DNA of 64,000 nucleotides, from positions 549,167-613,166 of the forward strand of contig JASANG010001329.1 of assembly GCA_030248215.1 (NCBI GenBank). Direction: 5' to 3'. The notes beneath the pieces were generated by a model, which made no database searches, had not been told where the DNA came from, and saw only the letters and a list, made by a program, of their open reading frames with translations. Of the stretch, positions 48,461 to 62,317 are shown piece by piece (position 1 is the first letter of the stretch; every line of letters begins with the position of its first letter). Made by a program: the position numbers and the translations under genes. The stretch comes from Enoplolaimus lenunculus (taxonomy: Eukaryota; Nematoda; Enoplea; Enoplida; Thoracostomopsidae).

Positions 48461-51400
48461 TTTGCAAGTTTTGTATAATTTCACCAGAGGCGATGGAATT
48501 AAAAGATGATCAAAAGTTGATCGTTAATCATTTCTTCGTTAACATTCGAATCTCACGTTCTCAACAAAATTCAGATTTAGACATATAAAGTTCACGCAAG
48601 AGTATTGATACAATTGATACGACTTAATGTTGAACACGTTTAATTGTTAGCTGGTTTCTTTTTTAGAACATAAAGCATAAACCCGATATCATGACCCTAT
48701 TCTGATTTGCGTTTTATTTTCTAAAAAAGAGGCAATTTAATATTATATTTTCTATTACTCGCACCAGTCTGAGCAAGACGAAGGGTCGACAACAAAATAA
48801 ACCATACTTCCTTATGCGATTACACATTAATCAAGTGTTAAACGCTTTTACCTTAATCCAAAAGGTATATTTTCAGTATGTATGTAATAACGCCATGAAA
48901 TGGTCACAATGTGAAATATTGAAAATAATTTTCTAACTAATTTCTAAGTGGCTACCATTGCCAACATATATATGAATGTCGCATAACTAAATATGTATAG
49001 ATATACAATATATTTTAGCCATGGTTGAATCGGAAACCGGAACTCGTGTTCCGACCGGAATTCTTGCAGAAACTCAATTCCTGTTCGTGTTCCTGTTATT
49101 AACAGTCTAAGTTGAACATCAGGCTGATTTGTTTGTATTTTACCGTACAAACATACTTCGCATTTTTAAAAAACTAAAACTTTCAATTCCAACTTTTCCG
49201 CTTACATATTTTAAAACGTCACTAAAACTACAGTGCATCGCACAACCCAAACACTACAATTTCGTTAACTGAACGTTACAGAGTCAAAAAAGATGTCCCC
49301 ACAGTGAAAACCAAATTTTCATTATATATTCCCAAATTTTTTACAACAGACCAGGGAATACCATATATACCGCATCTAAGATTTAAGAAACGATCCCCTA
49401 GCGTCAAGCCCAACCAGCCTACTAATTGACAGAACGCAATACACACAAGTATGCACGTATATGATTGTTATAAGCGAGAACAAAAGATGAATGAAGTTTA
49501 TGTCATTTTTCAAATTTTAACTCACAAACTGTGCAACATATGCATTATTTCGCGTTATGTTATGTACGTACTTATATTTAAAATCGATATCTCGCAGTAG
49601 CAACGCCACACACCTGACGTTTTACAAACTGCAAACATCCATTTTTAGATCAAGAATTTGCATACTGTGTGGCCTCGGCCTTCACAATGAAAATGGCCCA
49701 ATTTATCATGCATCGGCATGTAGCAAAAATTGTTCCGAACAGTAATTAAAAAACACTAAATAGCTGACCATTAACAACACACATATACATATATACATAT
49801 ATTATATATAATCAGCATATATGTAACGTCATGTCCAGAGCTTGTATAATGGGTCAATAAATAGTGCCTTATAAATGGCTGAATAAAAACAAATTATTTA
49901 GAATTGTTAAAGTTAAAATTTTACGCATTATCGCATTAGAAGCTTTCAATGATTAATTCCGAAACAGGTCGTGAACTTCACAGAATGTGTTTCAATTCAC
50001 AATGGGCATTTCAAACAGCCCGCGATCAGTGTCAAAACGATCGTGGGGGCGGGGTTACAAAGGTTGTAACTTGCCACGCTATGCTAGAAACTGAAATGAT
50101 TGTTTGCTAGGAATACTCCCTAAATAATGCGTACTAAACACAAGCCCCACGAGCAAACTCGTGGCATCGTCCCTGCAAGGAATATAGTCAGGGGGGTATA
50201 CTGCACTAAACCTTCTTTTGCGATTTTTAGGAACTTTCTGTTAATAACAGAAGAAAAAGAACCCCTCTTTTCGAAATTTATACAGAACGTAACCCCTTTT
50301 CAATATTTTGCCCGCCTGCACCACTTGGCATTTCCAGCAAAAGTTAAATTCCAACCCATGTTAATTGTTAGTAGTACTGTACCGCAGTTATTGCCGTCAT
50401 TGCAAACTCCATTTTAAGCTACTAATAGTGGGTATACCAACCAACCTGACCTCAATGCTCAACTGAGGGCACAAACATAGCTTGTCAGAAAACACACTTT
50501 GCGTAGTTCTATTAGTATTTATTAAATTCTCGAATCGCAAACATTCTCACTGGTCAGTAAAGTGGACAGTGTCAAATGACAAAACATATAATTTTATACT
50601 TGATAAATACATACATATATGTTTGTGCATATAGTTTTGCATAAAGCTGACGGAAAATACATATACCTTGAAATTGGAGCTCAATAGATAAAACCGAGAA
50701 TATGAGAAAATTTTACTTGCATTGACGACTTAGATAAAGCACCTATTTTTCATAGGAACGGTTACGCAGCAATAACCTCTTTTCGAACCTTGGGACTGAA
50801 AAAATCGAGTTTTTTGAAAATTCAAATTTCAATTTTGAATGATTAGGAGAGGTCATGTGAAACTCAAACATGTATCATTCAAATTGCCACCACTTTTAAG
50901 TAAACACACACTGGAAGGCACTTAACGGAAAACAGCCGAAAACTTATGTTATTGAACAAAACTTCCAACGATCCATTAAGAATCCCAAAGCATCCCATAA
51001 GTCGCAACGTTCAGAATGAGTTAAAAGAAAAAATTCGTCGTACATCATAGCTACGTAGTATATATACATGTTCATAAGAATAATAAATCTACTTTACAAA
51101 ACCATCGATTCCTCGAAGTCTATTTGTTCTAGTTCCAAAACCTGCACTAAGGACAATCATAATCACGTCTCAATTCGTTTTGTTTTGCTGACAAAATGGT
51201 GTTATTTCCCAAAAATACGCCAACCACCTTCATATAGATCCGGCAAATTTGGACACGGCACCGCCAAACTGATCTCAAAGGACTAGTTTACACTGCTGCT
51301 AATAAATCTCTTTGGTGCTATTTTCGTCAACAAGTCAGCACTGAAACGATTCAAAACCGATTATTGCTTGAATAAAGAAACATTACCTACATGTAGTTGG

Positions 51401-53917
51401 TCACAAGTTATGCCATTATATATTTCATACGTACACATAAAACAACACATATATACATTTACATAAATTCCCAGTGGTTGTTGAATTGGCAGAACAATCA
51501 AAAATTTTCAAAGTAGTACAGATATATCCGAATCACTAGTTTGGTTTTAGAGTTTCAATGCTTGTATAAAACGTCCAAACAGAATGTATATGAACGTACA
51601 TTAAGACACAATCAAACCGAATTTTCGACCAAATGCAGTTGTACAGCACGCATAGTCACGCGCGCCCAAAAACTTTTACTGTTTTTTAGTTTCTTTGGAT
51701 CCCCCACTGGAGCTACTCAAAATTACAAATTTGCATCGCAATTACGCTAAAATTGAGTCTGGCTTCTCGCTCGCAAGAAGCTTTTGAATAACTCGAAGCT
51801 GCATGTATGTCCGAACAGCTAGCGCGCTACACTCACTTCCAAATATCTTTCTCTGACGATATGCTGTCCCGAAACGGCCGAGTTTTCGACACTCCAGCTG
51901 AAATTGTCATTTAGGAAGATGACATCCGGAGGAGCGGGTGCTCGGTCAATCTCGGAAACCCCGGCTGAAAAAATTCTGGATCCGTAGATAACTCCATGGG
52001 TCAGGGCCGGAGCTAGCATCCACATACCACCTTTTGGGGGGCCCAACCCCTAAAGGGGTCCCCACCCTAACCGGTTGAAACAAAAACCGCTTAAGTTTTA
52101 AAATGCGCCTGGCTTCTCGCTCGCTTCACTCGGGAGTTTGGACCCCCACCCTAGAATTTGGAGGGAGCCCCCACCCCTGCCTGTTCCGGCACTGCACACA
52201 GCATAAGCGTAACCATTGGGAATGAAGTCTGGGTGTGTGACCCCCAAATTTAAAACAAAGCGGGTCTAAATAACTACGTTGATTCCACTTTTTGGGATTA
52301 CACATATCTTTCTGGCTCAGTTAATTCTTCAGACGGTCACAGGAAACTAGACGGACCGACCGTAAAACGTCAAGAGTGGCTTCGAAACTAACTGGAGGGA
52401 AGCGAGAAGCACTTTCGATGCCGCACTTCCTTGTGTATATGTGAGGTAGAAATAGTAAGAAACTTTTGAATTCAACTAATTCTGAACACAGTCTCAGCAT
52501 ATTTTTGCTCAAGCCTTCGGGACTCACTTTTCTGGCCGTGACTACGCATCCTTGCCCATTGCTAATTCCGCAGCCCTAGAGACATCGCAAGTATGTCTCT
52601 GCTGTTAGAAGTTATACATAAAGTCCATTTCATAATTTTTTAGGATTATGTTCAAGTTTATGGTATAAAAAATTGCGGGTCCGGTTTTTGACTTTGAAAA
52701 AATCCTGGGCCTGGTTTGGCCTTAAAACATTCCTGGTCCAGTTCCGGGTTTTGGCTTTGTGAAATTCTGAATTCTGACCAAATATAAGGTTCGGACCAGG
52801 GTGTGATGGGATATCCGGCTTAAAAACTCGAAAAATTGAAACATCATTTGTATTTATTTCAACTACCATAAACTGATTGACTTACTTTTAGTGTCCGCGT
52901 ACGTTCACAACCTTTATTGGGTTAAAATAACGCTGAAAAACCTGATAAATATGACCAGTATCATTCCAGGGCTGTAACAGTATATATCTCAGCATATTCC
53001 CATTTCTAATACTAAGCCTAAACTTCAGCGTATGGATATCCCACTGTTATAAGAGAGGAACTGGAGAAGCGAAAAGTGAGGAAAATAAGTAAATTTTTTA
53101 GCTTAAAATTTTCGTTGTTACGCTTTAAGTTTTCGATCGTTCTTTCTTAGTTTAACAAACAGCATAAGTAAAAATAACTGTTGCACAAAAACTAATATTT
53201 GGCGTAATACGACTTAACATATACCTCTATGCGGCTAAAACCAAAGATACTTTCAGATCCTTATATGACAGATGTTGGAGATTGAATAAAAACCAATCAG
53301 GAAAACGAAACAATTACACAACAGATTATGAAGCAAAACGGCCCAGTGGTTAGTGCACTTGACCAAGATCGCATCTAATCAGCCTTGCATACAAATACCA
53401 AAATGAAATAGTCGTTGCACCGACGGTTCTTCTTACGCAATCACACACAGATGCAGGGTGTCGTCGTGTACCAATTACATCTCGTAGCAATTTACTATTG
53501 GTACGTACCGATTGGATATTGGAAAAAGGGACGTGTACCAATCGTCTATCGAACCGATCACCAACTGATACAACACTTTATTGTGCCGAAAGAATATTAT
53601 TCTACGCACTCGCAGCCAAAAAATTGGGTATTTGCCCCAACTTGTCGGAATTCTTCGGAACACACCTCTAAAAATCGCAGCCCGTACCAAGTTCCCCAGG
53701 TGTCTTCCCCTCCGAGTTTACAACCCCTACAACCCGAACATCTCCCCGGAATTTCCCAGAACGCCACTTAAAGGTAACAGTCAGGCGCGTATACAACAGG
53801 GGGATAGTGCTTATCAGAAAACGTACTTTTACAGGCTGTAGAGTAACACGCAAAGGTCAAAAAGTTTTTTCACTTTTGCTCGTAAAATTTTTTGGACTTT
53901 CCAGATTCTTAAAGTGT
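48461..53917. other. Intergenic, repeat fragments only
   Basis: At 52008-52195 a G/C-run element has GGGCCGGAGCTAGC at one side and CTGCCTGTTCCGGCACTG at the other. At 52660-52800 are GGGTCCGG/CCAGTTCCGGGTT words of a decayed element. No coding region is supported. Confidence 0.4.
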
Positions 53918-54790
53918 GCCCTGTCAGTCTGGGTTGCAACCGGTACTTCAGACCTTTTTACCCAGCAGCTGGAAAAACGGGCCTCTAGAGTGGAAATCGA
54001 ATTCTAAGCCTACGGATCCTTAAGCGCGTCATCGACTATATATGTCGACCGTATCCTGCTATCTAGCACACATACAGTGCACTGCACTATATTGCATGTG
54101 CACATAACAAAAAAGCATTTATCACATACTTACATGCCCCGAATTTGAGCAAGGCCGTGCCATGACCGCCCATCTTATTTTCGACTGAACACGTTGTTCA
54201 AAGCGCGGTAATTTACCATTGCGCTTACATTGTAGTCCCCATGTCAGTTTAGGATGAAACCGGGACTTCAGACCTTTTACTCAGCAGCTAAAAAACCGGG
54301 TAATGGGTGGTTTCGAACTAGCGACCTTCTGCTTGTGAGGCAGACGCTGTTACCACTGCGCCACGCAGCCCGTTTATTCAACTACTTTAATCATCGACTA
54401 TTTGTCGGGACATATGCAGCCAACTAGTATACAACACAAGGTGCATTGCATATACTGCAAATGCACTAGGACAAGCATATTTCAAATGCTTACATACCCC
54501 AATTTTCAACAAGGTCGTCCCTTGACTATCCACCCTACCTTCGACTGGATACCTTGTTGAAAGCGCAGTAATTTTCCATTGCGCTCACGGCGTGGCCCCC
54601 ATGTCAGTCTGGGTAGGAACAAGGATTTCAGACCATTTTACTAAAGGCTGCAAAAGAGGGCCTCCAGTGCGTCTACTACTACGTCACACAGCCCGCTCTA
54701 CAACTGCACTTTTTGTCGACTACATGTGTCCAGCTAGCATACATACAGTGCACTGCATTGAGCTAAACAAGGTTGCAAAGCGTAAACCAA
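53918..54790 (-). repeat. Tandem array of three tRNA-derived SINE units
   Basis: The phrase ATGTCAGT.T.GG recurs at about 53922, 54241 and 54600, so units are about 320-360 bp. Each has ACTTCAGACC, a tRNA-like segment (complement), GTCGAC/CATATGTGTC, and TACAGTGCACTGCA. The first and third units have damaged tRNA parts. Units share an AT-free word GCGCTTACATTGTAGTCCCC or its variants, which marks the unit junction. Tandem arrangement is unusual for SINEs and may reflect unequal exchange. Confidence 0.7.
54298..54371 (-). repeat. tRNA-Val(CAC)-like head of the middle SINE unit
   Basis: Read on the minus strand it starts GGGCTGCGTGGCGCAGTGGT (A box) with a five-pair anticodon stem TCTGC/GCAGA around CTCACAA, anticodon CAC, then GGTCGCTAGTTCGAAACC (B box). 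The acceptor stem does not pair (GGGCTGC against CATTACCC), so it is a SINE head and not a working tRNA gene. Confidence 0.75.
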
Positions 54791-55774
54791 AAATTTTAAC
54801 GTACACAAATATGTAGTCATCTCCCACGCCTACATCTCGACTCAACCATCACCAACAGGGCCTAGGCCCCACGTAGTTTTGGGTTTGCTCTCCCCGCACT
54901 CTCCAGCAGCCTAAGAGAGGCGCAGATATGAATGTCGCTATATGTGCTGTGCGTGGTAAGTGTATATAAAGCAAAATATTGATGTGCATATACACATATA
55001 CCGGTGTAACAAGTTGCAATGAATACAAGGTGTAGTGGTAGCATAAGTGACTCGAGTGTCGAGTGCAAAAGAGCCGAGGTTTTATTCCCGACGTGGTCAT
55101 CAACTTTAAATAGCGAATTTATGCATGACATCGGCGTTTAACTTTTATATTCCCAGCAATAGATCATCCCTAGCTACGTAAATACCCTGTTCTAATAAAG
55201 ATTAAACCGTACTACCACTCCCTGTATTTTCAGAAGGTTTTGTAACTATTCCCAAATGAACGGAGTACACATACTTAAATGTATCATTGAAACTATGTGT
55301 TTCTTTACATGAGTAAACTATGATTTCAAATACAGCTGAAAAATCGGATCTGGAGAAATAATGTTGAATTTGCAAATTTTACCAAAAAATTAATTTCATT
55401 AACAAAACTTCCGGACTCTAGTACAAAAATTAGCACTGCAGCCAGACCCAGACGTCGATTTTTGCCGCAGCATTAGCTGGAAACAGAGGTGCTGTTGTAC
55501 CTTGGCAAACTTTCTGTTCAAAATCGGGTGTATTTACCGCAAGTTTTAGAAACCACGCCGGAACCAGAGTTGGTGGTCATCAAACTTGGCGGAGTGGGAG
55601 CAGCATCCATCAACGTTAAAATGCAAACGCATATGTAAAAAATGTTCCACCTACCCCATTGCGAACATCACCAAAATACAAATGCAGCCTGGAGTCGTGG
55701 TACAGTTTCACAGGGGTAGAACCGGGTTGATAACCTATTCTAACATGAATATTTGCAATTTCACTTGAAATGTA
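54791..55774. other. Intergenic, no gene seen
   Basis: No supported coding sequence. A tRNA-like word GAGCCGAGGTTTTATTCCCG at 55072-55091 may be a further decayed SINE head. Confidence 0.35.
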
Positions 55775-55960
55775 ACTTCAAGGTGAAATTCGAACCGCAG
55801 TCTCACGGGTGGGAGGCGTTTACGATGACAACTGAGCTATAGGAGCTTGACGCTCGAGCCCGAAGGGGCTCTCACGTCTTGTGGAGATTTTATACTGCGC
55901 ATATAGACTATAACTGTTAAACACTACTCACAGTGTGGGCATTGATTGTACATTATTGTA
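55775..55960 (-). mobile_element. Fragment of the tRNA-bearing TTAA family
   Basis: GAGCTATAGGAGCTTGACGC and CTCACGTCTTGTGG match the family; both ends are missing or diverged. Confidence 0.6.
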
Positions 55961-56309
55961 TTTAGTGGCTCAAACGTCTTTACGTTGTTACGCACGTAAA
56001 CAAATATAAACACACATCATTCAACGCAAAAAAACATGATTCCGTTCTGAGAGCGACAATGGACAATATAACAGTTCCTGATAATGACGTCAGGACGAGT
56101 ATAGCTATGCATGCCTTACAGCATATTCATTTTCTAAAGGTTCAGACATTGACATATGGACATGTCAAGTTGGGTATAAAGAGAGTGGGAAGAGACAACA
56201 CGGGTGCCCAAAACGGAGGGACATTTTTTACATGTGAGAAACGTGTATAAAATTTCAAAGTGGGCATGGTAAAACTGTCATATTCTACCATCATGCGTTC
56301 CAATTTGAA

Positions 56310-56577
56310 CCCTTTCTCACATGAATATTTTCTATTTCCCCTGAGACCTACTTTTTATATGCTAGGATTCGAACTCAAGTGACTGGAGTGGGAGGCGCAT
56401 ACCATCACCAATGAGCTATAGGAGCTTGACGCTCGAGTCCGAGGGGGCTGTCACGTTTTGTGGTGATGTAGTATTATGTATACGTGTTGCAATTGTTAAA
56501 CACGGTGCGATATATACTATTTAACGTATATACACTGCGCTGAGAGTTTCCTACAGGCAACTCAATGTGAGAAGGGG
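56310..56577 (-). mobile_element. TTAA-type MITE with tRNA-like promoter
   Basis: Inverted ends CCCTTTCTCACATG and CAATGTGAGAAGGGG, 268 bp, with TGAA on the left and TTAA (56578-56581) on the right. The B-box-like GAATCCTAGC and A-box-like words read on the minus strand. The most complete single copy of the family. Confidence 0.78.
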
Positions 56578-56581
56578 TTAA

Positions 56582-59500
56582 CCTAACGGACCTTCCAACA
56601 CGAGAGTCTGGATTGATAATGGAAAATTTTACGTACATCAAATTAAACTCAATTCAGAGCAGTGATAACCGGCATCCAATAGGTTTTATCGAAAAACTTA
56701 AAATATTTTAGGACTCTCCCATGCTGTTGCGTATTCTAAAAGGAAGATTTAGGTGGAACTATGTGAAGTTAAAAGTATATTTTCTCACAATTCCAAACTC
56801 CAATTAAGAGTCAATCACACAAAGATGGCTACATAAAAGCCAACATTAAGAATAGTACTAGTCCGTCCAAATTCAAACTGCGAAAAACTGCGAACAAACT
56901 GATTACACCGTGGCTAAGCTTGTTTATATCTTTTAACCATAATACGAGCAATGGTGGCCACGCTCGCGAAGGATTCAAAAAGTTTTATTCCTTTCTTCGC
57001 GATTCATAAGTCAGTTTATTTTTGATTTCAAGTTGATTTGTATTGGAATGGTTATCACGATAGCTCCAAGTGAGCCTACGGTGCACCGGCGATCAGGAGT
57101 TTAGTAAACGGAGCGCATAGCGCGGAGCCTACGGGCAGTACCTGGGTAACTTTGGGGAACTCTGGTGTATTAAGCGGATTTTGGGGGATATTTGGAGTTG
57201 TTTCTGGGGTTTGTCGATTCTAGCTGTGCTAGTTTTGGTGGTTTTCTGGAGTCTTGGAATTTTGTACGGTTACTTGGGGATTTTACGAAGATTCTGGGTT
57301 TGTCACGTTAATGTTGACATTTGGCTTTTGTACAACGTGAGCTTGTGAGAGTTGTGGAATAACGGGATAAGGCATCGTAGTAGACGTGCGGAAAGCACCT
57401 AACAAAGGAACTTTCGGCACCATCGGTTGAATAATTTCAAGGATACGCATATTACTTGTATTGTATCGGCACTAGTGCTTTACTCGTGTAGCTTTACTGC
57501 GGTGTTGAGGGGAATAAAAGGGGAAACTGACTGAATTATTGAACCAGAGCAAAATAGCGGCATTGAAATACGAACCTAGACGCGAAGTTGTTGGTTTCCA
57601 TACGTATCCAAAATCACGAACTATTTACAGCATTATGTCTCAATCAATACTATACTGTGGATAATACGCCGATCCCAGAAAGATTATAAAGGTAAGCCAT
57701 TGCGGGGCAAAAGCTTTAAGAACGGAGTGGTGTTATAGACTACCTGCAGACCACCATCGTCATTTTATTACAAAAATTTGTAATAATTTTAATTGCAATA
57801 TTTGACAAAGTTTTATTTAAAATAGTTGATTTTGCAAGTGTGTTCCAATTATAGACAAATAAATTCCAGTATTGTGGTATGCAACTTGCTCAACAACTTT
57901 ACGGTTCTTGAAGTTAACTAAGTATTTGAAATTAATTATAAAGAACTTTTGTATATTTCGTGAAAGTTTGCACAGAAATTTGTGTAATTTTAAAGTTGGC
58001 ATGGTAAAACTATCATATTCTACCATCATGTGTTTTGAATTTAAAGGCATATAAATGAATTAAACTTTCTTAACTTAAATCACGTTGTTTACGCCTGTGG
58101 ATTTCAACATATTTAACATATGAACTTCTTAAACGTTTCTTTGAATATCGTGTTAATTTGCGAAAATGGCGATAGCCATGGCGCAATTGCGGGAGCATTA
58201 TTTAAAAACCATTTGCATTAACAGGTTTTATCATATTTTCCTTAGTTTAACCTATATGTTTTTGCTGAATTCAATATAACTCCGGCGCTATGTAACCTCG
58301 CTTGATTTCAGGCGTCTGTTGGAATTTTTTGCTCAGATTTAGCGTTTACTTGCCTTCCCTGAGTCTTAGGCGATTGACGGCTCCATTTTCTATATATGTC
58401 AGGTAAGCAGAGGCATATTCAGAAGTGTCCCTAAGCCATCGGGTTGTTCATGTTGTTTCGTTTTGAACACGGACCTTGTTATCCTAACATATGTCGGTGA
58501 TGATCAATGGTAAATCTTAAAACTTGGGAAACTTTCAATTGTTATAAAAGGTTTGGTTTCTAGATTCTCGTCATTGTTTTTATTAATTAACGTCATTAGC
58601 GTCGTTTGGAGAACAATTTGTATGTAAAACAAAAAATTTTACCACTATTAAAGATTAAATTTTAGAAAAATTAATGGTTCAAAACTTAAAGTACTACTAG
58701 TGATTATGGGTGTGGACGCCCTGCAGAAATTTGCATTGGGCTGAAAATTGTAAGTATGGTGATAATTGATGAGTATATTAACGGGTCGTTAGTTAAAATA
58801 ACCTAAATTTAATATAAAAAATGTTCTTTTTCAGTTTACTGAGAAAATATTTGAACTATAATTCGATATTGCTTATTCAAGCATTAAAATAGTTTCAAAT
58901 TTTATTACCTGAGTAGTTTTAGAGGCAAAGTTAAAAACTTTTTAACTTTAGAGGCATAATGAGCCAATCAATTATGTTTGGAGACTACAACTTTTATGCC
59001 ATAAAAGGACGTTTCAAACTAAAAACGGCAGTGTTTAGATAGGTTCGAGGTGTGTTTAGTTTGTTGTGCAGTTTTTAGTCAAGTTTCGAGTGAAAATTTT
59101 GTTTCGTTTTCTTCGGAAGTTTTTGTTTATTACAGACCGCGAGGCACCTTATTATTTTCAACAATATTAGCCGTGGAACTGTACTAAGATGTGAATTCAA
59201 CAGGGAACGAAGTTTATGCATCAATAGATAGATCGCGTTGAAACTAGCGCGTGCCAGAGTTAATTGTAAGTAACTAAGAGTAATGCAAGTTTAATAATTT
59301 GCAGTTATACATTCTTACTTGTCTTATGAGCGTTTTACCACATCATTCGTGTTCTGGTAATTTTAATTATACGTTTTCGTTTAACAAATGGATAATTCTA
59401 GTAATCTTGATTGCTAGTTGTCCACGCAAGCAAAACTTGGTAAGCCTTATAATAAAAATAGCATATTCAGTAACGGTTGTTTGTACAACCCTACTGAGTA

Positions 59501-59999
59501 GATTTTTTGGATATCTTTGTGCTGAACAGTAAACTTGATTGTTCAATTCTTTTAGACTTCTTAACGTAATATAAGCACGACAAAGTGATACTTCCAGATT
59601 ATGTTAAATGAACGAACTAAAATTTTTTGCGTGATTGGAAATATTCGGTAAATAATTGTAACATTTGGAGTTTAGAATAAAAGAGCAGTGCTAGTATCGT
59701 AACATTTGGGGTCCCACCAAGACTTGAATTAAAACTTTTGGAAAAATTTGACGTTCAAATTTTGCCCAGCGGCGTTAGCAGGTTTCAAATTCACAGCCTT
59801 TGTTTGAACTTAGCAAGACAATCGGAGATTGAAGCCCAATTTATTATTGTTTTTATGAAAATAGTCAGCTCTTTAAGTCCAAATCCAGAAAAATCTACAA
59901 GTAATTTACTTATCCAATATTAGTATTGGACCTTCGTTTATATATCAGACGTAAGAGTTAAAACCCCTAGACAGCATAGATACTAGTCTGAAACATGGA
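56582..59999. other. Intergenic, no supported gene
   Basis: The phrase GGCATGGTAAAACTATCATA and TTCTACCATCATG at 57998-58030 also occurs at 56263-56293, a dispersed repeat pair. At 57060-57480 the sequence is richer in G and T (GGTGCACCGGCGATCAGGAG) but has no clear frame. Confidence 0.4.
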
Positions 60000-60590
60000 T
60001 CAACTACGACATGATGTTACCCAGTTAGCGCAAAATATGGCCCACTCGAATTCTGCTCTCGCATAAAAACGAATAACTAGTAACACTGACACTGACCTGA
60101 TAATACATCCGTTTCACGGTGGCTTAAACCTAATTTGTGCCGCAAAACTAATAGATGACGAACTGAAATTACGGGTTTTACCTGAATATCTCACGGATGT
60201 TGCAAAAGATATCTACGACAGGTGAACTGTCGAGGATAAACGCACGTTTAAATCAATCTTCGGTGCAGTAGAGCGAAAATTTGCCTCCTCGGAGCTGGCA
60301 ATTGATCATGAAGCTGCCTTGCAAGGCAGCTAACAAATGGAAGGCGAATAATTTACTCTTATTAAAAAGCCATGAAAATGCTTGTCGACGAGTTTATGCA
60401 GGCGAGTCGGAGGAAACAATCCGCATTTTACTATTGGAAAATTCTTTTCGGAAATTTGCTCTTCTGAAATTAAGGCTCAAACGTTCAAGGAAATGCCTAT
60501 GCAAACGTTAGAGCAAGCAGATATTGCTATGCGATTGGTTATGCAGGCAGTAATTTTTCCTAAACCCTAATGGGTCATCCACGTTATACT
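60000..60590 (+). pseudogene. Fossil gag-like piece of an LTR retrotransposon
   Basis: Stretches such as LIDDELKLRVLPEYL and SSELAIDHEAAL on the plus strand have the look of a gag capsid region of an LTR retrotransposon. It is broken by several changes and is only a fragment; no polymerase part or flanking long terminal repeats were recognised nearby. Family assignment beyond LTR retrotransposon is not secure, and its age cannot be set. Confidence 0.5.
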
Positions 60591-60796
60591 GTCTACGCTA
60601 CTGCAAAAAAGTGTTCTCGCAAACCAGTCCCTAAGTTTGTAGTTGTAGTGTTCCAAACTGTCCAAATGTCACCCATATCTTGTATAGACCCTCCGGACAA
60701 ATCGCACACCCTCTAAGCAGCCTATACTTTGTCACATTGTCATCCATATCCATGCTACACTGTCAATGTAATATTAACAGGACAACTGTTTTGTCC

Positions 60797-60900
60797 AGAG
60801 TCTGTCAGAAGGGACACTGTTTAGGCATATCAAGAGTCTGCCTCAAGGGACTCTGCTTAGGCTTATTAAGAGGCTGTCTGAAAGGGTCTGTGTAGAGTGT
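60797..60900. repeat. Degenerate tandem repeat of about 45 bp
   Basis: GTCTGTCAGAAGGGACACTG, GTCTGCCTCAAGGGACTCTG and GGCTGTCTGAAAGGGTCTG are successive units. Confidence 0.65.
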
Positions 60901-62317
60901 ATAGAGTCTGCATTAGTGTGCAAGATTAAAGGAGATGCACTCGCCCGTTCTCCCCAGGAGGTCAACAGTTTAGAGTTCCAGCGCTATAAACTTCAACCCC
61001 AGGCACCGCTCCCCCACCTTTCACGAAAAAATTTGCTCTCAACAGCGACACCGGGGTTAAACTTTCTTGTATACCAGGGCTATTATATTCTAACCTGCTT
61101 TGCGTGTATGGAGCCGGGCGTTCTCTTACAAATTATTCTTTACCGGCAAAAAACTTCCTGTCCTCTCTTTTAAAAACTTCTGGTTTCAGTGAATGTTTAA
61201 GAAACCAAAATATTTTGAACACTCTAAAATTTATAAAAACGCATATCATTTATTTTATTAGTTTAAACTCAAAACTACAGAAAATCAACAATGTAATACA
61301 ACAAACTAATATGTTGCAAGGAGTACAACGTTGTTATTTTGTTTTGCTGCATATCTGTAACGGAACAGGAAGCAACAGAGTTTGATTGAAGGGCAAAATA
61401 ACAAAGACGCCCAAAGGATCAAAAAAGTTAATTTCGAATTTTAAGGTACTCAAGAGATTTCGTTAGATCTACACCTGTCATCAGCCAGAAGGTACCCTGC
61501 CGACCAGAGATCAATTTAACTCTGCCAAAAAAGCAAAAGTTAAAAACGAAAAGTTGTAAAAAACAATGTTGATAAAACAATGAAGTGCAAGTAATGAGCA
61601 CTTGCTCTTAAATATTTAAAAATGCAAAGTTTGAAAGCGTAAATTTAGGAGCAGGTGATGAATATTTGAACTTGAAAACCTTAAACGTAATTTTTAGTAA
61701 AACAGATAACAATTATTCCTTTCCTTTTTTAAGGTTACAAAAACATTTTAATAGCAAAATATTTTTGTTTGTATGGATTTATGAACATTGACGACCTGCT
61801 TTAAGGTATGGAAGCAAAGACAGGATGTGAGTTTGTCAGAGTAGCAAAAATGCTAGTGAAAAGGTGAGGCGGCAAATTTTGTAAATTTTGTTACAAAAAG
61901 GTCAAAACTTAAATAGTTTGTTGCGAATGGAAGTAAAGAGAAATATATGCTGAACAAAGCACGAAAAGTATAAATTTTGCTAAAATCATTGTAAACAAGC
62001 TCATTAAGAACCGCATACCGCAAAAATAAAGTTTTAATTTTATAAACTTGCTAAAATTTTCGTAAGAATTGCCAAGATTTAGTCTGTCGGTTGGCGGAAA
62101 ATCGAAAAAAAATTATTCAAGCGTAAAGTTTTGCTTTTACGACACAAAATTGCTTTAAAATTTTAAATATAGCACAAATTCCACAGAGTTTCACGGAAAC
62201 TCTATCCGGACACGACTATTTTGCAGCGACACTGTCTAGGACATTGAAATGTTTGAAAGGCAGTGCACTGGACGATATTTTTATAGGATAGACATATTAA
62301 GGCCACCTTAGCGAGTA
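60901..62317. other. Intergenic, no supported gene
   Basis: AT-rich; open frames are short and unrecognised. Confidence 0.35.

Noticed and set aside
52505-52540. Possible first stox exon (ATG then AGAAAA|GTGAGT on the minus strand)
   Set aside because: Only seven residues, no similarity, and 19 kb away; phase fits one acceptor choice by chance one time in three.
54298-54371. Functional tRNA-Val(CAC) gene
   Set aside because: The acceptor stem does not pair and it is embedded in a repeated SINE unit.
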